Source of the DNA: Eubacteriales bacterium
GTDB taxonomy: Bacteria; Bacillota; Clostridia; Lachnospirales; Lachnospiraceae
Direction: 5' to 3'
DNA length: 64,000 nt
Assembly: GCA_030524175.1 (NCBI GenBank)
Contig: JAUNHC010000002.1
Span: forward strand, 155,977-219,976
Below, piece by piece: positions 17,993 through 27,138 of the stretch. A model generated the notes under the pieces. It had not been told where the DNA came from and made no database searches. It worked only from the letters and a program-made list of their open reading frames with translations. Numbering within the stretch: the first letter of the stretch is position 1; every line of letters starts with the position of its first letter. The position numbers were made by a program, and so were the translations under genes.

Positions 17993-18640
17993 ATGAAAAG
18001 AAACCGGAAAAAGACGATATTCAAACTGTTTCTCATACCCTTGACAGTTGTAATGCTGATACAGGGCGGAATTTCTTTCAGCACATTGATATTGACAAAA
18101 GCGTCAGGCGCACTGAGGGAATATTCAGTGGGCATGATGTACAAGACAGTGGAAAACCGCTCTGTGATTCTGCAGAATGATATGGTTCAGCGCTGGACCG
18201 CCATCAATGGCAGGACAGACAGCTTTCAGCAGTCGCTTGAAGAGTTGATGAAGAGAAACAATCTGTCTATAGATGAATTTCTTGCTTCGGAAGAAGCACA
18301 GAAGGAATACCTGGAGGATATTATCCGTGATTGTGTAGGCATATTGCGGAATAATACCACCACAGGTCTTTTTGTGGTACTTGCAAACGAAGATATCCCA
18401 TTTAATGACGGATCCTGCAACGGCTTTTATATAAGAGATGCAGACCCGTCCTCCAATCCCAACGATCTGTCAGATCTGTTGATGGAACGGGGAAACAAGG
18501 AACTTTCCAGAAATATAAATATCCCCCTGGACAGCTATTGGTCCACGGATTTTCACCTGAGCGGCGAAGGTGAACGTATGGAGGATGATTTTTTTATAAA
18601 CCTTATATTGCAGGTGTTAAGAACCCGGATGCACAGGTGA
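17993..18640 (+). CDS. Sensor kinase, N-terminal part (split by frame change)
   Basis: The frame codes for 215 residues, but only the first 201 look genuine. It has a short basic start, a membrane segment (about residues 12-35) and the first part of an extracellular double-Cache-like sensor region. At T18589-T18595 (seven T) the natural protein sequence continues in the -1 frame (reading YKPYIAGVKNPDAQ), while this frame ends at 18640 after unrelated residues. The rest is in the 18637 frame. Either one T was lost, by mutation or sequencing error, or a -1 slip on the U UUU UUU heptamer joins the parts into a 1310-residue protein. Confidence 0.7.
   Translation: MKRNRKKTIFKLFLIPLTVVMLIQGGISFSTLILTKASGALREYSVGMMYKTVENRSVILQNDMVQRWTAINGRTDSFQQSLEELMKRNNLSIDEFLASEEAQKEYLEDIIRDCVGILRNNTTTGLFVVLANEDIPFNDGSCNGFYIRDADPSSNPNDLSDLLMERGNKELSRNINIPLDSYWSTDFHLSGEGERMEDDFFINLILQVLRTRMHR
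18589..18595 (+). other. T7 run at a frame break (possible -1 slippery site)
   Basis: Zero-frame codons are GAT TTT TTT ATA. Slipping back one base after the two TTT codons gives TAT AAA CCT and the whole downstream sensor frame, which is open from here to 21924. The heptamer fits the X XXY YYZ rule with all U. A simple 8-to-7 T deletion explains it equally well. Confidence 0.6.
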
Positions 18641-21600
18641 AGAATCTGGGATACTGGTCAGAACCTTTTATCCTGGAAGCTGGGTTAAAAGGAGATACCT
18701 ATGAAATGATCACCTATTCCATACCTCTTATCTATAAGGATACGGTATATGGTGTGGCAGGTGTGGAGTTATCCGATGAATATCTTCAAGGGCTTCTTCC
18801 TGTCAAAGAATTAGATGACGGACTCCAGGCAGGATATATGTTTGCAAAGGAGCAGGAAGATGGTACCTGGCTTCTTATGGAGGGAAACGGAGTCCTCTAT
18901 GAGCGCCTCATGGAAAAAGGAGAGTCTGTAAAAGCCCGGGAGGCGGGATTCGAAGGTTTTTACCAGCTGGACTATGAAAATCAGGAGAAGCAGACACTTT
19001 ATGCAGTGGTGCGGCCCTTGAAGCTTTATAATACGAACACCCCCTTTTCCGCTGATAAATGGGCAGTGATAGGAGTGCGGACAGGAGATCAGCTTTTTGG
19101 CATTGGAAATCAGATGTATTTCCATATGGGAACTGCCATAGGCATAGGAATCCTGTTTGGAGTGGTGTGCATTTATTTTCTTATCCGTTATTTGACCAAG
19201 CCCATCAAACGTCTGATGGAATGTATTGGGAGCAGCTCCAGAAACGGACTGGAGAAATTCAAAAAGTCAGGTATTGTGGAGATTGACGGCCTTTACGAGG
19301 TAGTAAAGAATCTTACTGACCGCCAAAAAGATACAGAAGACAGCCTTATTGAAGAAAAAGAGAGATATCGCCTTGCCCTGGAAGGAAGTAAAGACACTTT
19401 TTTTACCCAGGATTTAAAATCAGGGAACCTGGATGTGTTCAATACGAATATCCTGGAAGGAAAATGGAATTATAAGAAAATAGACAATTTAATCGGTATT
19501 TTTAAGGAGGATGAAATCCATCCGGATGATAAAGCAAAGGTACAGAAGATTTTTGAAAACTTATCAGGAAGTGTTAAGACAGAACTTCGCCTGAAGCTTC
19601 ACGGATGGGAGGAATACAGGTGGATCGTCTTAAACGGTAAAGTTATTTATGATTCAGAGGGGAAACGTTCAAAATTTGTAGGCAGCCTGAGAGACATCCA
19701 GGAACAGAAGCTGAAGGAGATCAGAAGGCTGGAAAAAGCATCCATTGACCCTGTTACTTCATTATATACCTGTAAAGCGGGAATGAAAAAGATAAATGAA
19801 ATGCGGAAAAGCATACCTCAGGGTATCATGGTTTTTATGGATCTGGATAATTTCCGTGAAATGGATGAGCAGTATGGAATTGTTTTCGGCGATACGATTC
19901 TGGAAGAATTAGGCCGTATCATACAGGAATTGTGCCGGGAGGATAAGAGAAAAGGGAAAGAAGAAATCCTTCCTCTTCGTTTCGGGGGAGATGAACTGGT
20001 TTTATGGCTTCCCGCCTACACAAAAGAGGAGGGAAAGAACTTTCTGGATGAATGGTACAGAAGAATTTCCCGCATGTTTGGCGGCAGCAGGCTTCAGATC
20101 AGCATCACATCGGGAGCGGCAGTGGCAGGTCAGGGGCAGGATACAAAAATCCTTACAGGAAAAGCAATGTTTGCTCAGAGAGAGGCGAAACGTACCTCGA
20201 AGGGATATTACAGATTTTACAGCGATGTGGATGACGGCAGAAAGAAGTATCTTTCCGATACAAAGGGAAGTGAGATTGTTTCCCTTGGTTATGCGGAGAG
20301 GCTTAATATGGTATCTCTCACCCTTAATTTCTTTGACAAGAGCGGCGATGCAGATACTGTGATGACAGTGCTTCTGATGAAGCTTGGAAGATATTACGGA
20401 GCCAGTGATATCCTGATCACCACAGTAAACCGGGATTTCCGTTCCATTTATTTGGAATATCAGTGGCATGACAAAGCAGAGGACTGGATTGATTCGCCTG
20501 CAGATCATTACGCTGCCAGGGAATTGGATACCTTTACTTCCTGGTATAAGGAAGGTACCCGGGAGTTTGGGGTTGACGCTCCGTGCTCCGGGATGCTGTG
20601 CAAGTTTCTCATGGTACGACCGGGACAAAAGGGCGTGGCTGTTTCCATGGTGGATAATGGGGTTTATATGGGCACCATCAGCTTTGTGGGCGGAAGTGAT
20701 TCACTTCTGATGAACGGAGAAGAGAGAAAGAATCTCCGTGAGATCGGGACGATCATCCAGAACAGTATGAACCGTGAGCGCCATGATTCAGCCAGCAGGG
20801 CAAAAAGTGAATTCCTGTCAAGAATGTCACATGAAATCCGTACTCCTATGAATGGGATCATCGGAATGGTGCAGATCGCTCTGCAGGAAGGACAAAAGCA
20901 GGAAAGAGTATTGGATTGTCTTCAGAAGATTGAAAATTCGTCTCAATATCTGTTGGGTTTGATCAATGACATCCTGGATATGTCTAAGATTGAAAGCGGC
21001 AAAATGAAACTGGATCCTGTTGATTTTAATCTGCGTCATATGTTTGAAGATATTTCCGGCTTGATCGAGCCTCAGGCCAACGGAAAGAACATTACCTATG
21101 AACAGGAAATCAGTCTTAAGCATGATTGGTTTTTCGGGGACAGGCTTCGTATCAGCCAGGTTCTCATCAACCTTCTGGGAAATGCTGTAAAGTTCACTCC
21201 CGAAGGCGGAAGAGTCACGCTGAAGGCAAAGGAGAATGTTTTGGGTGACGGCAAGACAGAAGTTTATTTTGAGGTAAAAGACAACGGCATCGGAATAAGC
21301 AAGGAGAATCAGGAGAGGGTGTTCCATTCCTTTGAACAGGCGGAAGGAAACGGAATGAGCCAATCCAGCGGAACCGGGCTTGGCCTTGCCATAAGCAGCC
21401 GTCTGGTGCAGCTCATGGACGGGGAAATTAAACTGGACAGTGAAAAAGGCAAAGGAAGCTGTTTCTATTTCAAAATCCCCCTTAAGCCGGGAAAAATTGT
21501 AAACAGACAGGCAGCAGACCAGCAGGAGAATATTTCTTATAAGGGCAGGAATGTGCTTCTTGTGGAAGACAATGAGTTAAATGCAGAAATTGCCCAGCTA

Positions 21601-21924
21601 TTACTGGAAAACTATGGTTTTACAGTGGAGTGGGTGCAGAATGGCAAAGAGGCAGTGGATCGTGTAAGCTCCGCCCGGCCCGGCACTTATGATTTGATCA
21701 TGATGGATATCCGTATGCCTGTTATGGACGGATTGGAGGCCACAAAGGCAATAAGGCGCATGGACCGCCCTGACACGGCCTCTGTTCCCATCGTGGCAAT
21801 GACCGCCAACGCCTTTGACGAGGACATGAAGAAATCCATTGAATGCGGTATGAACGGACATCTGGCAAAGCCTGTGGATGTGCGTAAGCTGCAGGAAATA
21901 TTACATCAATTATTTAAGGAGTGA
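18637..21924 (+). CDS. Hybrid sensor histidine kinase with GGDEL domain, main part
   Basis: The nominal GTG start at 18637 is probably not a real start, since coding continues in frame from 18595. Order of parts, counted from 18637: rest of the extracellular sensor (1-160), membrane segment (about 165-190), PAS-like region (about 240-370), GGDEF-type domain with GGDEL (450-454), GAF-like stretch, HisKA with SHEIRTPMN (His732), ATPase boxes (NLLGNAVKF, DNGIGIS, GTGLGLAIS), and a receiver (VEDNELN, Asp1024 in MMDIRMP, Lys in AKPV). It likely relays a signal by phosphotransfer. The GGDEL core may or may not make c-di-GMP. The lipoprotein upstream is a probable partner. Confidence 0.85.
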   Translation: MKNLGYWSEPFILEAGLKGDTYEMITYSIPLIYKDTVYGVAGVELSDEYLQGLLPVKELDDGLQAGYMFAKEQEDGTWLLMEGNGVLYERLMEKGESVKAREAGFEGFYQLDYENQEKQTLYAVVRPLKLYNTNTPFSADKWAVIGVRTGDQLFGIGNQMYFHMGTAIGIGILFGVVCIYFLIRYLTKPIKRLMECIGSSSRNGLEKFKKSGIVEIDGLYEVVKNLTDRQKDTEDSLIEEKERYRLALEGSKDTFFTQDLKSGNLDVFNTNILEGKWNYKKIDNLIGIFKEDEIHPDDKAKVQKIFENLSGSVKTELRLKLHGWEEYRWIVLNGKVIYDSEGKRSKFVGSLRDIQEQKLKEIRRLEKASIDPVTSLYTCKAGMKKINEMRKSIPQGIMVFMDLDNFREMDEQYGIVFGDTILEELGRIIQELCREDKRKGKEEILPLRFGGDELVLWLPAYTKEEGKNFLDEWYRRISRMFGGSRLQISITSGAAVAGQGQDTKILTGKAMFAQREAKRTSKGYYRFYSDVDDGRKKYLSDTKGSEIVSLGYAERLNMVSLTLNFFDKSGDADTVMTVLLMKLGRYYGASDILITTVNRDFRSIYLEYQWHDKAEDWIDSPADHYAARELDTFTSWYKEGTREFGVDAPCSGMLCKFLMVRPGQKGVAVSMVDNGVYMGTISFVGGSDSLLMNGEERKNLREIGTIIQNSMNRERHDSASRAKSEFLSRMSHEIRTPMNGIIGMVQIALQEGQKQERVLDCLQKIENSSQYLLGLINDILDMSKIESGKMKLDPVDFNLRHMFEDISGLIEPQANGKNITYEQEISLKHDWFFGDRLRISQVLINLLGNAVKFTPEGGRVTLKAKENVLGDGKTEVYFEVKDNGIGISKENQERVFHSFEQAEGNGMSQSSGTGLGLAISSRLVQLMDGEIKLDSEKGKGSCFYFKIPLKPGKIVNRQAADQQENISYKGRNVLLVEDNELNAEIAQLLLENYGFTVEWVQNGKEAVDRVSSARPGTYDLIMMDIRMPVMDGLEATKAIRRMDRPDTASVPIVAMTANAFDEDMKKSIECGMNGHLAKPVDVRKLQEILHQLFKE

Positions 21925-21928
21925 CGGA

Positions 21929-23197
21929 ATGTATCAGGAGACTGCAAAACGATTATTGGAATTTATAAGAAAAAGTCCTACCGCTTTTCATGCAGTGGAG
22001 GAAATGGGGCAACGTTTTTTGGAAAGGGGCTTTAAGGAATTAAAAGAGGAAGAGCATTGGGAACTGTGCTGCGGGGGTAATTATTTTGTCACAAGGAACC
22101 ACTCTGCCATCATTGCTTTTTCTATTCCCAAGGAGGAGGTTTGGCAGTTCCGCATCATGGCAAGCCACAGCGATTCCCCTTCCTTTAAGATTAAAGAGAA
22201 CCCGGAAATTACTGTGGAAGATGCATATGTGAAGCTGAATGTGGAGAAATACGGAGGTATGCTGCTGGCACCTTGGTTTGACCGCCCATTGTCAGTGGCA
22301 GGACGTATGATCGTACGGGAAAACGGAAAATTCAAGGAAAAGCTTGTGTGTGTGGACAGGGATCTTCTGATGATCCCTAGCCTGGCAATCCATATGAACC
22401 GGGAGGTAAATGAAGGATACAAATATAATGTACAGACAGATCTGCTTCCTCTTTACGGCAGTTCAGAGGCTAAGGGGAGTTTCCTGTCTCTTATAGCCGG
22501 GGAGGCAGGAGTGAAGGAAGAGGATGTACTGGGACATGATCTGTTTCTCTATAACCGTACTCCCGGTACGATCTGGGGAGCAGAGAATGAGTTTATCTCC
22601 AGTTCCCGCCTGGATGATCTCCAGTGTGCGTTTTCCTCAATGGAGGGATTTCTCAATGGGGGGCGGAGCGAGAGCATAGCAGTCCACTGTGTCATGGATA
22701 ACGAAGAGGTGGGAAGCACCACGAAACAAGGGGCAGCGTCCACCTTCCTTAAGGATACCCTCATGCGTATCAATGCCGGACTTGGAAGAACCCAGGAGGA
22801 ATATTTAATGACTCTTGCAGGCAGCTTTATGGTGTCAGCTGACAATGCACATGCCCTCCATCCGAATTATACCGGGAAAGCAGATCCCGTGAACAGGCCT
22901 GTGCTCAATAAAGGTATTGTAATAAAATATAATGCAAACCAGAAGTATTGTACTGACGGATTGTCCGGTGCTGTGTTTAAGGATATCTGCCGGGAGGCGA
23001 AAGTTCCAGTACAGACCTTTGTAAATCGTTCTGACATAGCAGGAGGTTCTACACTGGGGAATATTTCCAATACCCAGGCTGCTATGAACACCGTGGATAT
23101 CGGCCTGCCCCAGCTTGCCATGCATTCTTCTTATGAAACAGCAGGGATTCAGGACACAGAGTATTTGATCAAGGCAGCAGAGGTGCTGTTCAGATGA
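21929..23197 (+). CDS. M18 family aminopeptidase
   Basis: A 422-residue zinc aminopeptidase of the aspartyl aminopeptidase (M18) family, acting on peptides in the cytoplasm. Metal and catalytic residues are seen in ASHSDSPSFKI (His, Asp), RLDDLQ (Asp), DNEEVGS (Glu pair) and the C-terminal AMHSSYETAG (His). The frame is open from 21878, inside the end of the sensor gene, but ATG 21929 follows AAGGAGTGACGGA and matches the family start. It begins four bases after the sensor stop. The closeness is probably not functional. Confidence 0.93.
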   Translation: MYQETAKRLLEFIRKSPTAFHAVEEMGQRFLERGFKELKEEEHWELCCGGNYFVTRNHSAIIAFSIPKEEVWQFRIMASHSDSPSFKIKENPEITVEDAYVKLNVEKYGGMLLAPWFDRPLSVAGRMIVRENGKFKEKLVCVDRDLLMIPSLAIHMNREVNEGYKYNVQTDLLPLYGSSEAKGSFLSLIAGEAGVKEEDVLGHDLFLYNRTPGTIWGAENEFISSSRLDDLQCAFSSMEGFLNGGRSESIAVHCVMDNEEVGSTTKQGAASTFLKDTLMRINAGLGRTQEEYLMTLAGSFMVSADNAHALHPNYTGKADPVNRPVLNKGIVIKYNANQKYCTDGLSGAVFKDICREAKVPVQTFVNRSDIAGGSTLGNISNTQAAMNTVDIGLPQLAMHSSYETAGIQDTEYLIKAAEVLFR

Positions 23198-23265
23198 CCG
23201 GGGGCTGCCGAGAGCAGCAGCAGGTTTAGGATAGTATCTCAGGTTACAACAGGAGTGGACAAAAG

Positions 23266-24072
23266 ATGGGAAAGAAGATTGTATTTTTTGATGCAGACGG
23301 AACCGTTTGTGACATAGAAAAGGGGGTGCCGGACAGTGCGGTAAGAGCCATAGCCGCCTTGCGGGAAAATGGTCATGAGGCCTGGCTCTGTACAGGGAGA
23401 AGCCGCGCTTTCGTGCCCTGGTATCTGGAACAGGTGCCCTTTACAGGTATGATAACTGCCTGCGGTGCCACAATTGAGAAGGAAGGGAAACGTCTTTTTA
23501 ATAAGGAAATGTCTCCTGAGGTTGCGAAAACCTCTGTCACAGTGCTTCGCCGTAACGGACTTGTGCCGGTAATGGAAGGTGCTGATTACATGTATTATGA
23601 CAAAGAGGAATATACTACGGAGGTAAACTGGTATTCCGGCCTGATCACAGAAGCCCTTGGAGAGAAGTGGCGGCCTATAACAGGGAATATGGATTGCATG
23701 AGGATCAACAAGATCAGCGCCAAAATGGTTCCGGGATGTAATGCAGACCAGGCCTGCGGGGAACTGTCCGCGTATTTTGATGTGATCCGCCATGAGAACA
23801 ATTCTTTTGTAGGGACTACCATAGAGATGGTTCCAAGAGGCTTTAACAAGGCTGTGGGAATAGCAGCAGTTCTCAAGAGCTTTGGAATCCCCTGGGAGGA
23901 CACGATAGTCTTCGGTGACAGCAACAATGACCTTTCTATGTTTGAGTATGCCCATACAAAGGTGGCAATGGGAAACGGTTCTGATAAGATTAAGGAGCTG
24001 GCGGATTATGTGACAACGGATATGTTTCATTACGGTATCCGTGAAGGACTTAAGCATCTGGCTCTGATTTAA
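23266..24072 (+). CDS. HAD-family phosphatase (Cof type)
   Basis: A 268-residue haloacid-dehalogenase hydrolase with a Cof-type cap. Motif I is FFDADGT (two catalytic Asp), motif II is LCTGRSR, motif III is the Lys in the NKAVGIAAV region, and motif IV is FGDSNNDLSMF. Such enzymes dephosphorylate sugar phosphates or cofactors; the substrate is not predictable. ATG 23266 follows AGGAGTGGACAAAAG. It is followed on the same strand by a small ArsC/Spx-like gene. Confidence 0.9.
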   Translation: MGKKIVFFDADGTVCDIEKGVPDSAVRAIAALRENGHEAWLCTGRSRAFVPWYLEQVPFTGMITACGATIEKEGKRLFNKEMSPEVAKTSVTVLRRNGLVPVMEGADYMYYDKEEYTTEVNWYSGLITEALGEKWRPITGNMDCMRINKISAKMVPGCNADQACGELSAYFDVIRHENNSFVGTTIEMVPRGFNKAVGIAAVLKSFGIPWEDTIVFGDSNNDLSMFEYAHTKVAMGNGSDKIKELADYVTTDMFHYGIREGLKHLALI

Positions 24073-24149
24073 ATCCAACAGGCATAACAGGGATGGCAGT
24101 CGGGCCAGCTGACCGGCAATTTCCTGATCATATAAGGAGGAAACAAGAG

Positions 24150-24506
24150 ATGACATTATTTATAGAATATCCTAAATGCACTACCTGCCAGAAGGCAAAG
24201 AAATGGCTCACGGAAAACGGGGTGGAATTTCAGGACAGACACATTGTGGAGGAAAATCCCACAAAGGAAGAATTGAAGGAGTGGATCGCCAGAAGCGGCC
24301 TTCCTATGAAGCGTTTCTTTAACACCAGCGGAATGAAGTACAGGGAGCTTGGACTTAAGGATAAGCTTCCCACCATGCCTGAGGATGAGCAGCTTGACCT
24401 GCTGGCCTCTGATGGAATGATCGTGAAACGGCCGCTGCTGGTGGGAGAAGATTTTGTTATCCCGGGATTTAAGGATGCAGCGTGGAGGGAAGCGCTGAAA
24501 TTATAA
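24150..24506 (+). CDS. ArsC/Spx-family protein
   Basis: A 118-residue thioredoxin-fold protein of the ArsC/Spx/YffB group. The N-terminal CxxC is seen in YPKCTTCQKAKKWL, the middle has RHIVEENPTKEEL, and the RP of KRPLLV lies near residue 90. Members are arsenate reductases, Spx-like redox regulators of RNA polymerase, or uncharacterised. The CxxC and the lack of an ars operon fit a redox role better than arsenate resistance. ATG 24150 follows AAGGAGG, and the longer frame to 24093 is rejected. It lies just before an oxygen-reducing flavodiiron gene, which may point to a shared stress response. Confidence 0.85.
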   Translation: MTLFIEYPKCTTCQKAKKWLTENGVEFQDRHIVEENPTKEELKEWIARSGLPMKRFFNTSGMKYRELGLKDKLPTMPEDEQLDLLASDGMIVKRPLLVGEDFVIPGFKDAAWREALKL

Positions 24507-24591
24507 GAAATAGGGCCGCAGATTTCAGGAAGGGATGATAAGTCCCTCATAATTTGCTGGTGCCCATGACAGTATATTTTAGAAAGAGAGG

Positions 24592-27126
24592 ATGAGAGGT
24601 TTGAAAACATTGAAATTAAGGGATGGGTTTTATTGGACAGGAATTGTGGATGACTCTTTGAGAGTTTTTGACATCATTATGTATACAGAATTCGGTACCA
24701 CCTACAATTCGTATGTGTGGAAGGCAGGGGATAAGATCGTACTGTTTGAGACTGCCAAAGTGAAATTTTTTGACGAATATCTGGAAAAGCTGAAAGAAGT
24801 CATTGATGTGACGAAAATTGACTATCTGGTGGTGGACCACACAGAGCCTGACCATGCAGGAAGCATTGAAAAGCTTCTTGATTACAGCCCTCAGATGAAA
24901 ATAATCGCAACAGGCTGTGCAGTGGGATTTTTAAAAGAAATTGTGAACAGAGACTTTTGTTCCATTGCAGTGAAGGACAACCAGTCTATGGAAATCGGAG
25001 GGAAGACCCTGCGGTTTTTAGTGGTACCTAATCTTCACTGGCCGGATACTATGTATACTTATATTGAAGAAGAGCAGCTTCTTGTCACCTGTGATTCCTT
25101 TGGTTCTCATTACGGGTTCCATGATGTGCTGGTGAGTAAAGTGGTGAATCATGAGGATTATATGAAAGCTGCCAAATATTATTTTGACTGTATCATAGGG
25201 CCTTTTAAGCCTTATATGTCAAAAGCCCTGGAAAGAGTGAGAGGCCTTGACGTATCCATGATCTGTCCCGGCCATGGCCCTGTGCTTGATGAAAAAATTG
25301 ATTTTATGTACAACACCTATGAACAGTGGTGTACAGTAAAAAATCCCAACACCCGCAAGACCGTGGTGATTCCCTATGTGAGTGCCTACGGCTACACGGC
25401 TCAGCTTGCCCAGGAGATAGCCAGAGGAATCAAGGACAGCGGTGATGTGGATGTGCGTTCTTATGACATGGTGGAGGCTGACCAGGAAAAGGTTCTTGAG
25501 GAGCTTGGTTTCGCAGACGGTTTCTTATTGGGAACGCCCACTATTGTAGGGGAGGCCCTGAAGCCCATATGGGATCTGACCACTTCTATTTTCGCAGGTA
25601 CTCACGGCGGGAAACTTGCCAGTGCATTTGGCAGCTATGGCTGGAGCGGCGAAGGTGTTCCTCATATCATAGAACGTCTGAAACAATTGAAGATGAAGGT
25701 GGTGGACGGCCTTTGCGTGCGGTTTAAGCCAAGTGAGGTACAGCTTCTGGATGCATATGAATATGGATATAATTTCGGCTGTATCCTCCAGGAGAAAGAG
25801 AATCCCAAGAAGGCCCAAGGCCCCCGTACACTTGTAAAATGTCTTGTATGCGGAGAAATCTTTGATTCTTCCCTGGAAATCTGTCCTGTCTGCGGAGTTG
25901 GCAAGGAAAACTTCGTGCCTGTGGATTCTGAGGAGACGGGATTCCGCAGAGATTCAGAGAATTTCTATGTGATCCTTGGGAACGGGACAGCAGGATTAAG
26001 TGCAGCCAAGGCGATCAGGGAGAGAGATAAAAAAGGTTCTGTTGTCATGGTTTCCAACGAGCCCTACAGCACCTATAACCGTCCTATGCTCACTAAGTCT
26101 ATGGTGGCTGAACTGGATGCAGGGGAGATTGCTGTGGAGCCGGAATCCTGGTATGAAGAGAACAGAGTGTACCAGGTGCTCGGCAAGGAAGTGAAAGCCA
26201 TCCATACAGATGATAAGGAAGTGGAGCTGGCTGACGGGACAAAGATGAAATATACCAAGTTAATCTATGCTCTTGGTTCCGAGTGCTTCATCCCGCCTAT
26301 CAAAGGAGCTGACAAGCCGGAGGTTGTGGCAATCCGCCGTATGAGTGATATTGAAAAAATTGAGTCACTTCTTCACCGGGTACAGAACGTGGTTGTCATC
26401 GGCGGAGGTGTCCTTGGACTGGAGGCTGCCTGGGAGCTGAAAAAGGCGCATAAGAATGTGACCGTGCTGGAAGCGGCGCCTCAGATCATGGGCCGTCAGC
26501 TGGACAGTGCTGCAAGTGAGATGCTTACCCTGATCAGTGAAGGCAATGGCATTGATATCCATGCAGGAGTTAAGATTACAGCTATCCAGGGAGATTCCTC
26601 TGTGACGGGAGTAGAGCTTGATGACGGAACTGTCTATCCGGCAGAGCTGGTGGTAGTGTCCGCAGGTGTCCGGGCCAACACATCAGTGGCTAAGGATGCA
26701 GGTGTCCTTCTGAACAGAGGGGTATTGGTCAATGCCCGTATGGAGACAAATATAGAAGATATTTATGCCTGTGGGGACTGCGCTGAGTATGACGGCATCA
26801 ACTATGCCATCTGGCCTCAGGCGTTGGAGCAGGGTAAGACAGCAGGTGCCAACGCAGCAGGGGAGGCCCTGGAATACACAACTGTTTCTGCAGGTCTTTC
26901 CTTCCACGGCATGAATACATCGCTTTATGCAATTGGTGACAATGGCAAAAATCCTAATCTTATTTACAGGACAGTGGAATTTAAAGATATGGGAAGAAAA
27001 CAGTATGAAAAATACTATTTCCTTAACAATCGTCTGTGCGGTGTGATTCTTATAGGGGACACTTCTAAGATGGCCAGCGTCACAGAGGCTGTGGAACAGA
27101 GAAAAACATTTAAGGAATTATTTTAA
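24592..27126 (+). CDS. Class F flavodiiron protein (FDP-rubredoxin-NADH reductase fusion)
   Basis: An 844-residue fusion that reduces oxygen (or NO) directly with NADH in anaerobes. Residues 1-250 are a beta-lactamase-like diiron domain with ligands in HTEPDHAG, LHWPD, CDSFGSHYG and CPGHGPV. Residues about 255-400 are a flavodoxin domain (VSAYGYTAQLAQE). A rubredoxin-like iron site (Cys417, 420, 431, 434) has only 10 residues between the Cys pairs, far shorter than in normal rubredoxin, as reported for the Clostridioides difficile class F enzyme. Residues about 460-844 are an FAD/NAD oxidoreductase (GNGTAGLSAAKA, VIGGGVLGLEAA). The start could also be TTG 24601. Confidence 0.93.
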   Translation: MRGLKTLKLRDGFYWTGIVDDSLRVFDIIMYTEFGTTYNSYVWKAGDKIVLFETAKVKFFDEYLEKLKEVIDVTKIDYLVVDHTEPDHAGSIEKLLDYSPQMKIIATGCAVGFLKEIVNRDFCSIAVKDNQSMEIGGKTLRFLVVPNLHWPDTMYTYIEEEQLLVTCDSFGSHYGFHDVLVSKVVNHEDYMKAAKYYFDCIIGPFKPYMSKALERVRGLDVSMICPGHGPVLDEKIDFMYNTYEQWCTVKNPNTRKTVVIPYVSAYGYTAQLAQEIARGIKDSGDVDVRSYDMVEADQEKVLEELGFADGFLLGTPTIVGEALKPIWDLTTSIFAGTHGGKLASAFGSYGWSGEGVPHIIERLKQLKMKVVDGLCVRFKPSEVQLLDAYEYGYNFGCILQEKENPKKAQGPRTLVKCLVCGEIFDSSLEICPVCGVGKENFVPVDSEETGFRRDSENFYVILGNGTAGLSAAKAIRERDKKGSVVMVSNEPYSTYNRPMLTKSMVAELDAGEIAVEPESWYEENRVYQVLGKEVKAIHTDDKEVELADGTKMKYTKLIYALGSECFIPPIKGADKPEVVAIRRMSDIEKIESLLHRVQNVVVIGGGVLGLEAAWELKKAHKNVTVLEAAPQIMGRQLDSAASEMLTLISEGNGIDIHAGVKITAIQGDSSVTGVELDDGTVYPAELVVVSAGVRANTSVAKDAGVLLNRGVLVNARMETNIEDIYACGDCAEYDGINYAIWPQALEQGKTAGANAAGEALEYTTVSAGLSFHGMNTSLYAIGDNGKNPNLIYRTVEFKDMGRKQYEKYYFLNNRLCGVILIGDTSKMASVTEAVEQRKTFKELF

Positions 27127-27138
27127 TATTTATATGAT

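Noticed and set aside
18637-18639. GTG as true start of a separate kinase
   Set aside because: No ribosome site, starts in the middle of the sensor domain, and the frame continues meaningfully upstream to the T7 run.
23239-24156. 305-residue frame on the minus strand
   Set aside because: Lies wholly over the HAD phosphatase gene, has no ribosome site and no family resemblance; a shadow frame.
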